NCBI GenBank assembly: GCA_947381435.1
Contig: CANCVE010000003.1
Span: forward strand, 1 to 64,000
Source of the DNA: Chitinophagaceae bacterium
Lineage (GTDB): Bacteria > Bacteroidota > Bacteroidia > Chitinophagales > Chitinophagaceae
Reading direction: 5' to 3'
Length of the DNA stretch: 64,000 nt
In this document: in pieces, positions 8,985-17,057 of the stretch
How positions within the stretch are numbered: position 1 is the stretch's first letter
Layout: the number at the start of each line of letters is the position of its first letter
Translations under genes and position numbers: made by a program
The notes under the pieces: model-generated
Databases searched by the model: none
The model's input: only the letters and a program-made list of their open reading frames with translations
What the model was told of the DNA's origin: nothing

Positions 8985-10601
8985 TTATTTGGCAATAATC
9001 AATGCTTGTTCTGTAGCTCCGTTGGTAAACTCTGCTTTCTTTGCGGTGGTAACATCTGTTCCAGAAACTTTAATAGCCGCAGATTTATCACCTTCTATAC
9101 CAAACAACAAACTAGTGTTACTTCCGTATTTTAGATTGTCAATCGATATGTTACTACCATTATCTAAATGTACCAATGGGTTAGTTTCCTCACAGTTCAC
9201 GGTTACATTCTTTAATGAAATACCATCCGCTTCTATTATTTCTAATCCTTTTCTAGTGTTCAAGGTTATGTTTTCTAAATGAATCCCTTTAATGCTCATC
9301 TCAGGCAAACCACGTATCAGCAAAGCTCTTTCAGCCCCATCACATGTTACATTGTTTACATAAAAGTCTTTGAATAGTGGCGTGCCTTCCGTTACTGGCA
9401 TCGTCTCTTTTTTCTTGGCTTTTACAGCATAATACATATCGAACAATATGGCTTCGTGCGCAATATTTTTCATACTCAAATCCTTAATAAAAATATTTTC
9501 TACCACACCACCACGACCACGCGTTGTTTTAAAACGAAGACCAATGTCGGTTCCTATAAACTTGCAGTTGTACACATAAATATTTTTAGCACCGCCCGAC
9601 ATTTCGCTACCTATCACAAAACCCCCGTGTGCACGATACACTACACAGTTGCGCACCACCATGTTTTCGGTGGCAATGCCCCGCTTTCTACCATCAGCAT
9701 CTCGCCCCGATTTTACACAGATGCCATCATCACCAGCATTAAACGTACTGTTTTCTACCAATACATTTTTGCAAGATTCTATATCCAATGCATCGCCATT
9801 TTGTGCATTCCAAGGATTATCAACGTGTACGCCTTGAACGGTTAAATCGGTACATAGAAGAATATGTAAACACCAAGCGGGCGAGTTTTTGAACGTTGTA
9901 TTCTGTAACAATACCTTTTTGCAGTTATTTAAAACAATAAGATTCGGACGAAAAAAGTCTTTCATCCCTTCATAATCTTTCAAAGTTTTTCCTGGTTGAA
10001 GCACGATAGCATCTTTTTCTGCTGCGCCTCTTGCATAGCTTTCGGATGGATACCAAGTACTTTTATTTTCACTCAATACACCTCCTTTGGCCGTTAGGCT
10101 TTCCCACTCTGCAGTAGACATTTTCCCTTTTTTAATGGCTCGCCAAACATCTCCATGTCCGTCAATAGTTCCTTCGCCCGTTATGGCTACATTGGTTAAG
10201 TCTTTACCAAAAATAGGCGACTCGTTTCGTGGCGATGGGTGCCCTTCATAGTCGCCCAATATCAGTTTGTATTCATTTTTATCTTCGGTAAACTGTAATG
10301 AAGCCGAAGGATTGAGGTGCAGATTTACATTACTTTTTAAAACGATGGGCCCAGTAAGCCAAGTGCCATTTGGAATAAGCACCACTCCGCCGCCTTTAGC
10401 ATTGCAGGTGTTTATAGCATCGTTGATACTTTTGCTATTCAACTTTTTGCCCCCTTCAATCGCTCCATAAGAAAGTATATTGAAAGTGTCTTTCTTAAAT
10501 GTAGGCAATTCCGCTTTGGGTAGATTACTCCAAGAATAATTTTGGGCAATTGCTCCCGTTGTCAATGCCACTGAAAGGCTAAGTAAAAGTGTAAATTTCA
10601 T
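8985..10601 (-). CDS. Polygalacturonase-like glycoside hydrolase family 28 protein (copy 1)
   Basis: This 538-residue GH28 enzyme has a signal peptide ending near AIAQ. Its beta-helix carries the family motifs NGDALDIESC (N-x-D), AGDDGICVKSG (the DD pair), AHGGFVIGSEMSGG (the catalytic-His loop) and IGLRFKTTRGRGG (R-x-K). GH28 enzymes hydrolyse alpha-1,4-galacturonosyl bonds. It opens the operon GH28-CE8-lyase-lyase. A second GH28 gene at 14819 is very similar along its whole length (shared SYSWxNLPKAxLPTFKKDTFNI-type start and identical ALIIAK end), so the two are duplicates now separated by about 4.2 kb of accessory DNA. Confidence 0.93.
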   Translation of the reverse strand: MKFTLLLSLSVALTTGAIAQNYSWSNLPKAELPTFKKDTFNILSYGAIEGGKKLNSKSINDAINTCNAKGGGVVLIPNGTWLTGPIVLKSNVNLHLNPSASLQFTEDKNEYKLILGDYEGHPSPRNESPIFGKDLTNVAITGEGTIDGHGDVWRAIKKGKMSTAEWESLTAKGGVLSENKSTWYPSESYARGAAEKDAIVLQPGKTLKDYEGMKDFFRPNLIVLNNCKKVLLQNTTFKNSPAWCLHILLCTDLTVQGVHVDNPWNAQNGDALDIESCKNVLVENSTFNAGDDGICVKSGRDADGRKRGIATENMVVRNCVVYRAHGGFVIGSEMSGGAKNIYVYNCKFIGTDIGLRFKTTRGRGGVVENIFIKDLSMKNIAHEAILFDMYYAVKAKKKETMPVTEGTPLFKDFYVNNVTCDGAERALLIRGLPEMSIKGIHLENITLNTRKGLEIIEADGISLKNVTVNCEETNPLVHLDNGSNISIDNLKYGSNTSLLFGIEGDKSAAIKVSGTDVTTAKKAEFTNGATEQALIIAK

Positions 10602-10946
10602 GGTATTATTCTATTATTAGAATTGTTAAGTGGAAGCAAGAAAAATTATTTCTTGTTAGAGATTGTATTTGCAAACATTAGTTTATTCATAGCAATCAAA
10701 AAATTATATCAAACAAGTTACTTCATTGCCGAAGGTATCATTCATATTAGAAGTAATCATTTTAATCTAAAAAAATACTATTTTAATATTATCAAGTCCC
10801 CTATTTACACAATCGCACTAATAGGGTAAAAGTAGCGCTGTAATGAAAGTAAGCGTCATGCACTATCCTGATTTTTTCTTTAACGCCTAAATAGAATACC
10901 TCACTCACCTTTCGCATATTTATCAACACGATAGCAAAACCTTTTC

Positions 10947-11115
10947 ATTCAACACATAGGAACATTAGACACATAGAAAAATAATGTAAGAAGCGTTGCA
11001 CTTTAAGGTCACATAGGATGGGAGTATAAAAAGTGAAACTTTTTTTCCTAAGTTTCCTTTTCTTTTTTCTTTTCAACCAAGCAGACTATGTTCCTAATGT
11101 TCCTATGTGTTGAAT
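10947..11115. repeat. MITE-like element with perfect 22-bp terminal inverted repeats
   Basis: Bases 10947-10968 (starting ATTCAACACATAGGAACATT) are the exact reverse complement of 11094-11115. The 125 bp between them have no coding potential. A short non-coding unit closed by perfect inverted ends is what a miniature inverted-repeat element or a folded RNA hairpin would look like. Related CACATAGG/CACAAAGG-type repeats are scattered in intergenic DNA of Bacteroidota. No target duplication was identified. Confidence 0.6.
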
Positions 11116-11225
11116 AAAAATACGTAACATCAGTACCTCATTGTTACGCTTGATTAATGCCATCGCCTCTTTATATTTATTAAAAGAACCCTCAATAGGA
11201 AAAACATATTTCTCATTAATAAAAT

Positions 11226-11256
11226 AAAAAGAGGCCTCAAATTGAGGCCTCTTTTT
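11226..11256. terminator. Rho-independent bidirectional terminator
   Basis: AAAAAGAGGCCTCAA pairs perfectly with TTGAGGCCTCTTTTT around a one-base centre, giving a 15-bp stem with A and T tracts on both sides. It lies 64 bp past the stop of the minus-strand 321-aa gene and would end its transcript. Confidence 0.85.
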
Positions 11257-11319
11257 GTTTTATGCAATCACGTCTTGATACTAATACTAACCACTAATAA
11301 CTAACCACTAATAACTAGC

Positions 11320-12285
11320 TTAGTCCACCTTCACTTCCCAGTTGCCGGCATAGTCGGTTTCGTTTTTCACATATAAAAACAACATATCGGGTGCATTAAA
11401 ATCATGAAAAGTAATTACCGTATCATGATGAGGCAGCACCACTATCGGCACTCCAACCATTGCACCGTTTAACGTGTGGGCTCCAAAGAAAGTAACCGGA
11501 AAATCTGATTTATTCTTCAAGGTAAAAACAGAGGTAGTAATAATGCCCGATTCTATACAAAGCGCGCTTGCATTAGCGTTTACAATACCAGTTTTCACTA
11601 CACTTGGATGCGTGTTTACGCCAAACAATAAACTAAAATCGTAGTAGCTACGGCAGGCAACCTGATTGGGCCAAAACTGCAAACCCACGGCATACATTGC
11701 TTTCATGGTGGCAGTTTCCACAGGTTCTCTATTATTTATCACGGTACCTGTGATGGCTTTTACTACAGACTTTTTTGTGTTCTGTGCACCAATAGCGGCT
11801 GTAATATTTGTTTCTAACGTAGTAAAAATGGCTGCAAATGGCGCACCGCCCAAGCTAGACATATACTCGGTTGCTTTGGTGGCTATCCTATGACTTACAC
11901 TTTGCACATTCTCTCTAGTAAGTCGGCTAAACTCTGTCATTCCATGTGGAAAAAACTCGATGTAAACAGAATCTCCAATTGGATACACGGCTGCAATAGA
12001 GTTGTATTTACTCCTCACGGTATTTGCAAAAAGCGCAGTCACTATATCAAGGCTACTAGTTTTAGCCACTCTTTCTGCAATGTTTACACTTTTAGTTTCA
12101 AAATTGCCAAAATAGGTGGTATAAACAGACGTGAGGTTCGCTATCTGAGCATCAAAAACGCCTTCAGGATTGTTGGCAACGAGCGATGCAATAAGGTTTC
12201 GTAAAAACACCTGAAACCTACTGTCAATAATGTTTTCCTTATCGAAAAGGTCTGTGTAAAACGCTTCAAAATGTGAAATCTGCAT
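11320..12285 (-). CDS. Protein of unknown function, left copy of an inverted pair
   Basis: I do not recognise this 321-residue protein. It has no signal peptide and no clear membrane segment; the C-terminal third looks beta-rich. A second copy at 62971 on the other strand differs at about 24 of 321 positions by my count (roughly 92% identity). Differences concentrate in the first 45 and last 100 residues, while about 44-230 is nearly invariant. Both copies are preceded by 41-bp repeat arrays and followed by the same ACTAATAACT-type repeats. No transposase or enzyme motif was seen. The strong conservation suggests recent duplication or gene conversion. Confidence 0.75.
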   Translation of the reverse strand: MQISHFEAFYTDLFDKENIIDSRFQVFLRNLIASLVANNPEGVFDAQIANLTSVYTTYFGNFETKSVNIAERVAKTSSLDIVTALFANTVRSKYNSIAAVYPIGDSVYIEFFPHGMTEFSRLTRENVQSVSHRIATKATEYMSSLGGAPFAAIFTTLETNITAAIGAQNTKKSVVKAITGTVINNREPVETATMKAMYAVGLQFWPNQVACRSYYDFSLLFGVNTHPSVVKTGIVNANASALCIESGIITTSVFTLKNKSDFPVTFFGAHTLNGAMVGVPIVVLPHHDTVITFHDFNAPDMLFLYVKNETDYAGNWEVKVD

Positions 12286-12344
12286 AAATTTAATTTAGTA
12301 AATGTGATTGAAAAAATAAATGAATAGATAAAAAAGTGCCTTTG

Positions 12345-12500
12345 TGCATCTTTATACCAACGATGACTAGATAACTCGTTAGGATGTCATCTTTATACCA
12401 ACGATGACTAGATAACTTGTTAGGACGTCATCTTTTTACCAACGGAGACTAGATAACTTGTTAGGATGACATCTTTATACCAAGGATGACTAGATAACTT
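12345..12500. repeat. Array of about four 41-bp direct repeats upstream of the left 321-aa gene
   Basis: Units recur at exactly 41 bp (GTCATC/GACATC starts at 12386, 12427 and 12468). Each contains GACTAGATAACTTGTTAGGA and a second half CATCTTTATACCAACGATG. The array lies 60-215 bp upstream of the start codon at 12285. In the reverse orientation, the CTAACAAGTTATCTAGTC half is shared with the eight-copy array at 62580-62900, while the other half differs. Confidence 0.85.
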
Positions 12501-12832
12501 AAAATCGTATAATCTTTTTGAGGAAGACTGCTACAGGGATTTGATTAATTGCTACTATGGTTGGTGGCGGTGGAAAAGAAAGGGTTAGTATATAGAAAAA
12601 GGCCAGCATGCAAGTAATTATCGTTCATTAGCAACAAGGCAATTAAATGCAACCATTAGTTGCATGGAGGGGTAAAATAGTTTTTGGGGAAGCACTATTC
12701 GTTGATGTTGGTTGACCAATCCTATAAGGGGCAAAGCTTAGTGAGACAATAAGCCTAATATTCGGGATGGGGTTTACTAATATATTTGTAAAGAGATTTA
12801 AATTAATTAACCTCTTTATTGAAATTATAATT

Positions 12833-13687
12833 ATGCCAACCTTCTCAGAAAGAATAGGAGTAACGCCCATTAAATCAATCATACAAATTGATTCTATTAG
12901 TAGAGATTTAGAAAATTCATTATGGAATGCTTTGATTATTTATTACTGGGATAAAATGGATGAATCGATATTACGAAGTAGAAATGAAATTCGAACACTG
13001 TATTATAATGTTTGGGCTCATTATTTTAAAAATAAATTGGATGAAATCTATCATTCAAAACCAAATTTTATAAGCATGATTAAGAAATATTTCTTTACAT
13101 GTGAATGGTATGAGAAGTATAATCTCATCGAATTTGTTAAGAATAGTTATCATCCATTGGATACTCGGGATTCCACAAACAAAGAATACATTGATTACTG
13201 TAACATAGTTTTTGAACGTGAACTATCCGGATATAGATTTATAGATGGCACATTGGGACCAATAATAACACCAATTGAAATTGAATCTATTGAAGATGCT
13301 TTGACTATTGATGATATATACAAACCTGTAAAAACTCATTTTGGCAGGGCTTTACAATTTTTATCTGATAAGACAAATCCTGATTATAGAAACTCCATTA
13401 AAGAATCAATAAGTGGGGTAGAGTCTTTCTGTTCTATTTTGACAAAAAATCCAAAAGCTACTCTTGGGCAGGCTCTTAAAGTTATCGAAGAAGAACATTC
13501 TTTGCATACAGCTTTAAAAAGCTCGTTCAATAGTTTGTATGGCTACGCTAGCGATGGTGATGGAATAAGACATCATTTAAAATTTGAAGAAAACTCAAAA
13601 CAAGAAGATGCTATCTATATGTTGGTTTCATGTAGTGCTTTTATAAATTATCTAATCAAGAAAGCAAGTACAACCGCGATCAAGTAG
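12833..13687 (+). CDS. AbiJ-type abortive infection protein (AbiJ N-terminal domain 4 plus HEPN-like C-terminus)
   Basis: With start ATG 12833 the protein is 284 residues and begins MPTFSERIGVTPIKSIIQ, the characteristic opening of the AbiJ_NTD4 family. The more upstream ATG at 12767 would add 22 residues unlike the family. The N-terminal domain continues SISRDLENSLWNAL. The C-terminal part ends with DGDGIRHHLKFEE and DAIYMLVSCSAFINYLIK, which looks like a HEPN-type helical domain with an R-x-H-like motif, typical of RNA-cutting defence proteins. AbiJ proteins are linked to phage abortive infection. It sits in the accessory island between two GH28 genes, next to repeats and a transposase-associated element, consistent with a mobile defence gene. 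Phage target and trigger are unknown. Confidence 0.75.
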   Translation: MPTFSERIGVTPIKSIIQIDSISRDLENSLWNALIIYYWDKMDESILRSRNEIRTLYYNVWAHYFKNKLDEIYHSKPNFISMIKKYFFTCEWYEKYNLIEFVKNSYHPLDTRDSTNKEYIDYCNIVFERELSGYRFIDGTLGPIITPIEIESIEDALTIDDIYKPVKTHFGRALQFLSDKTNPDYRNSIKESISGVESFCSILTKNPKATLGQALKVIEEEHSLHTALKSSFNSLYGYASDGDGIRHHLKFEENSKQEDAIYMLVSCSAFINYLIKKASTTAIK

Positions 13688-13776
13688 CTTAAGCTTAGCA
13701 CCCATCTAGCCCATCAATATCCCAACAGTGCAGTACTGCCCAGCTTGCGCACGTCAAATTAGGATGTCACATGGAC

Positions 13777-13925
13777 TTGCTGCTACCGCACGTGTTTCAC
13801 GTGTGGCTTCGCTAAGATCTCTTGCCGACATTTTGTAACATTATTTCTTTAGTAGATTTTTATTATGGAGAATCCACACGTGAGGACACGTGCGGTAGCA
13901 GCGAAGATGGTAGCGAAGGCAACGA
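13777..13925. repeat. REP-like inverted pair
   Basis: GCTGCTACCGCACGTGT at 13779-13795 is the exact reverse complement of 13886-13902. The right half, CACGTGCGGTAGCAGCGAAG, differs at one position from the motif at about 181-200 beside the Y1 transposase. The left half continues TTTCACGTGTGGC as its counterpart near 281 does. This arrangement matches a bacterial interspersed mosaic of two REP units. Confidence 0.65.
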
Positions 13926-13963
13926 GGAGGCTGCCCATCTAGTCCCAATTAATACCCCCATAC

Positions 13964-14033
13964 TTCTCGAAAATCGGGGTGCTAGTTCATGACTCCCGTC
14001 ATGGACTGATTGGTTACTTGGTTTAGCATAAGT
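13964..14033. repeat. Dispersed 70-bp repeat, left copy
   Basis: Read on the minus strand it begins ACTTATGCTAAACCAAG and includes AACCAATCAGTCCATG and CGGGAGT. The same order occurs on the plus strand at 61521-61590 with few changes. Both copies lie just inside the arms of the large inverted repeat. Confidence 0.75.
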
Positions 14034-14090
14034 GAAATATAAAATAAACCGCCCCACTCTGCAAAAGGTATATTTGTATAAATACTTGAA

Positions 14091-14642
14091 ATGCAGATAA
14101 TACAATCCATACAAAACAGGATATACACAATACGTGGCGAACGAGTGCTTTTGGATAAAGACCTAGCATTATTATACGAAACAGAAACTAAATTCTTGAA
14201 CCTGTCAGTAAAGCGAAATATAAAGCGGTTTCCACCCGATTTTATGTTTCAGCTTACAAAAGAAGAGTATGAAGGATTGCGTTTTGAAATAGAAACCCGA
14301 GAAAAAGATGCCAACTTGAGGTTGCAAATTGAAACCTCAAGTTGGGGCGGCTCCCGTTATCTACCCTATGCTTTTACCGAACAAGGAGTAGCAATGCTTA
14401 GTGGCATACTAAACAGTGATAAGGCAATAAATACCAATATTGCCATCATGCGAGCATTTATAGAAGTTCGAAAAGTATTGCTTCAACAAACTGATATGCG
14501 CGAACAACTGCGGGAAATAAAAGAGCGGATGGGCGAACACGATTCCCAACTAAATCAAATATATGATGCCATGGAAAACCTGCTAGACGAAAAAGCCGCC
14601 CAAAGAAAATGGGATGAACGCCAACGGATTGGGTTTAAGTAG
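14091..14642 (+). CDS. ORF6N domain-containing protein
   Basis: The 183-residue protein begins with an ORF6N DNA-binding domain: IYTIRGERVLLDKDLALLYE, KRNIKRFPPDFMFQLTKEEY, and YAFTEQGVAMLSGILNS near residue 100. The C-terminal part is a charged helical region (LLQQTDMREQLREIKERMG) that may form a coiled coil. ORF6N proteins are phage- or plasmid-derived DNA-binding proteins, often relatives of KilA-N and antirepressors, and are common in accessory regions of Bacteroidota. It follows the REP-like repeats and precedes the second GH28 gene, with which it is convergent. Its target is unknown. Confidence 0.85.
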   Translation: MQIIQSIQNRIYTIRGERVLLDKDLALLYETETKFLNLSVKRNIKRFPPDFMFQLTKEEYEGLRFEIETREKDANLRLQIETSSWGGSRYLPYAFTEQGVAMLSGILNSDKAINTNIAIMRAFIEVRKVLLQQTDMREQLREIKERMGEHDSQLNQIYDAMENLLDEKAAQRKWDERQRIGFK

Positions 14643-14818
14643 TAAGAATCTCTGTGGTGTTTTGTATTGATTTATAGGTAGTGTAATTGCAATAGATGGC
14701 ACAGAAAGAAAAAAGAAAAGAAGTTTATTTGGGTTAGATAGAATAAGTAGGAGGCAAAAAAAATAAGGAAGCAGATAACTACTTCCTTATAAACTAAACT
14801 TATCGTAATGGGTACTTC

Positions 14819-16453
14819 CTATTTAGCAATAATCAATGCCTTATCTGTAGCACCTTCATTAAACGTTACTTTCTCTTTTGCTATAGATACATCGGTTTTA
14901 GATACCTTAATATCGGCAGCTTTATCGCCAGTTATGTTGAAAAGCAATTGAGTGGTGGAAGGATATTTAATGTTTTCGAGCGTTATGTTTCTGCCATTAT
15001 CAATTAAAACAACAGGTTTTGTATCTGTACTAATAATGTTTACATTCTTTAGAGAAATATCTTCCGCTTCAATAATTTCTGCTCCTTTGTCTGCTTTCAA
15101 AACAAGGTTTTCTAAGTGAATACCTTTAATGCTCATTTCGGGCAATCCACGTATCATCAATCCTTTTTCGGCTCCATTACAAACAACATTGTTTACATAA
15201 AACTCTCTAAACTGAGGCGTGGCTTCGGTTACAGGCTTGGTTTCTTTCTTGGCAGCTTTAACCATATAGTACATATCAAAAAGGATAGCTTCATGAATAA
15301 TATCCTTCATGCTGATGTTTTTGATGTAAATCTTTTCTACCATTCCACCACGACCACGGGTAGTTTTAAAACGTAAACCAATATCGGTACCGATAAAAGT
15401 ACAGTTTGAAACAAAAATGTTTCTAGCACCACCAGACATTTCACTACCTATAACAAACCCACCATGCGCACGATAAACGATACAATCTTTTACCACCATG
15501 TTTTCGGTAGGCACACCACGCTTTCTTCCGTCTTCATCCCTACCCGATTTTACACAGATGCCATCATCGCCCGCATCAAAAGTGCAACCTTCTACCAATA
15601 CATCCTTACAAGATTCTACATCTAAGGCGTCACCGTTTTGGGCATTCCAAGTATTGCGAACATGCACTCTTTTTACTGTTAAGTTCCTACAAAGAATGGT
15701 ATGCAAACACCAAGCAGGCGTATTTTGGAAAGTAGTATTTTCTAACAATACGTTTTTACAATTATTAAGAACAACCATGTTTGGTCGGAAAAAATCTTTG
15801 TAGGGTTCATAGTCTTTTAAGGTTTTACCAGCTTGATATTTTATGATGTCTTTTATTTTAGATCCTTCCAAATAACTTTGAGACGGCAACCATTCCTTCC
15901 CATTTTCACTTACCAAACCACCACTTGCTACCAAGTCTTTCCAATCGCTTTCTGTTAATCTTTCTTTGGCAATAGCTCTCCATACTTCACCATGACCATC
16001 TAAAATACCTTCACCCGTAATGGCAACATTTACCAAATTAATACCAGATACCGGAGATTGGTTTCTAGGTGATGCATGGCCTTCATATTCGCCCAACACC
16101 AATGGATACTGTGTTTTATCGTCCGAAAACTGCAATAATGCAGAATGACTAATGTGAAAATTTACATTGCTTTTTAAAACTATTGGCCCAGTAAGCCACA
16201 GTCCCTGAGGAACCAACACTACGCCACCCCCTTTTGCAGAACATGCATCAATAGCAGCATTAATACTCTTTGTATTTAAGGTAACGCCATCGGCAATTGC
16301 CCCATACTTTGCAATATTGAACGTGTCTTTCTTAAAAGTTGGTAGAACAGCTTTAGGAAGATTATTCCAAGAGTAATTTTTTGTTTGTGCAATTAAAGAG
16401 GTGAATACACCCATAAGAATGGCAACAGAGAGAACTACTTTATTTAATTTCAT
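14819..16453 (-). CDS. Polygalacturonase-like glycoside hydrolase family 28 protein (copy 2)
   Basis: This 544-residue secreted enzyme parallels the GH28 protein at 8985 across its length. It keeps NGDALDVESC, AGDDGICVKSG, AHGGFVIGSEMSGG and IGLRFKTTRGRGG, so all catalytic motifs are present. A signal peptide ends near residue 23. It lies 74 bp downstream of the small lipoprotein gene of the SusCD operon and probably belongs to that transcript. Of the two GH28 copies it therefore sits with the importer, and the other with the esterase and lyases. It differs in the region about 150-220, where loops shaping the substrate cleft would be expected. Confidence 0.93.
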   Translation of the reverse strand: MKLNKVVLSVAILMGVFTSLIAQTKNYSWNNLPKAVLPTFKKDTFNIAKYGAIADGVTLNTKSINAAIDACSAKGGGVVLVPQGLWLTGPIVLKSNVNFHISHSALLQFSDDKTQYPLVLGEYEGHASPRNQSPVSGINLVNVAITGEGILDGHGEVWRAIAKERLTESDWKDLVASGGLVSENGKEWLPSQSYLEGSKIKDIIKYQAGKTLKDYEPYKDFFRPNMVVLNNCKNVLLENTTFQNTPAWCLHTILCRNLTVKRVHVRNTWNAQNGDALDVESCKDVLVEGCTFDAGDDGICVKSGRDEDGRKRGVPTENMVVKDCIVYRAHGGFVIGSEMSGGARNIFVSNCTFIGTDIGLRFKTTRGRGGMVEKIYIKNISMKDIIHEAILFDMYYMVKAAKKETKPVTEATPQFREFYVNNVVCNGAEKGLMIRGLPEMSIKGIHLENLVLKADKGAEIIEAEDISLKNVNIISTDTKPVVLIDNGRNITLENIKYPSTTQLLFNITGDKAADIKVSKTDVSIAKEKVTFNEGATDKALIIAK

Positions 16454-16526
16454 GAAGGCGTGTTTTATAAATTACAAGTTTTGGCAATCCGTTATATGAT
16501 TCAAATAATAAAAATTATAAGAAGTA

Positions 16527-17000
16527 TTATTTGATAATAAAGGTTTCTGTTAGTTTACCACTTTGTACATCCTTTCCACCATTCGCAACATTATTAGCTA
16601 AAACCGTAACCCTAAAGGTATCTGCTTTAGGATATTTATACGAATACCAACCTTGAGGTAAAATTGCTCCAGAATTAGCAGTTGAGTCATTCTTTGGGTC
16701 ATAAATATGAGATGCATCACCCGTGTAGATTACCTTGAAATCTGAACCGCCACCAGTATATTTAAAGTAAAGTGTTTTATTGTAAACACGTGTTGGTGTA
16801 TTTGGAAGAACAGACACAAAAAAGCTATCAATATGATTTTGTATAATGCCATTAACAGCAAACGCCGACAACGTGCTAACTTTTGCAGAATCTAAAGCAC
16901 TCGCTGTAAAACGAACAGATGGAGTCTCGCTACTCTTTTTGCAAGCCCAGTTTACTATTAAAAGTGTTGCAATAAAAAATGATATTCCTATTTTTTTCAT
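16527..17000 (-). CDS. Small lipoprotein of the SusCD operon
   Basis: Starting at ATG 17000 (a GTG at 17018 would add six residues), the 157-residue protein has a lipoprotein signal with Cys in VNWACKKS at about residue 20. The mature part is beta-rich, with FTASALDSAKVSTLSAFAV and a later GWYSYKYPKADTFRVTVLA. I do not recognise the family. Third genes after susC and susD often encode surface glycan-binding lipoproteins, and position suggests such a role in pectin-oligosaccharide binding, but at about 16 kDa it is smaller than most of those. It follows susD by 57 bp. Confidence 0.7.
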   Translation of the reverse strand: MKKIGISFFIATLLIVNWACKKSSETPSVRFTASALDSAKVSTLSAFAVNGIIQNHIDSFFVSVLPNTPTRVYNKTLYFKYTGGGSDFKVIYTGDASHIYDPKNDSTANSGAILPQGWYSYKYPKADTFRVTVLANNVANGGKDVQSGKLTETFIIK

Positions 17001-17057
17001 ATTAAAAAAGTATTTCACTGTAAAAAGTATTCTAATTTATATATCCGACTCAAAATC

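Larger units (their letters stand above)
10602..11319. other. Intergenic stretch: AT-rich leader of the GH28 operon, an inverted-repeat element and a terminator
   Basis: No convincing gene is present. The first 250 bp upstream of the GH28 gene are AT-rich and should contain its promoter on the minus strand, although no clear Bacteroidota -33/-7 pair stands out. The rest holds the 22-bp inverted-repeat element at 10947-11115 and the hairpin terminator at 11226-11256. Bases 11275-11315 are a low-complexity run of ACTAATAACTAACC units. Confidence 0.6.
11308..12732 (-). repeat. Left arm of a large inverted repeat (partner 62349-63950)
   Basis: From CCTATAAGGGGC ending at 12732 down to the repeats after the 321-aa gene stop, this segment matches the reverse complement of 62349-63950. 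The match covers the gene, its array (different copy number) and about 230 bp further upstream, for example GAGGAAGACTGCTACAGGGA and GCATGGAGGGGTAAAATAGT on this side. The homology stops abruptly beyond 12732. Confidence 0.85.
13688..14090. other. Intergenic stretch with REP-like inverted repeats and a dispersed 70-bp repeat
   Basis: No gene is seen. The stretch holds a pair of REP-like motifs in inverted orientation (13779-13795 and 13886-13902) and the 70-bp unit at 13964-14033 that recurs inverted at 61521-61590. Confidence 0.7.
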
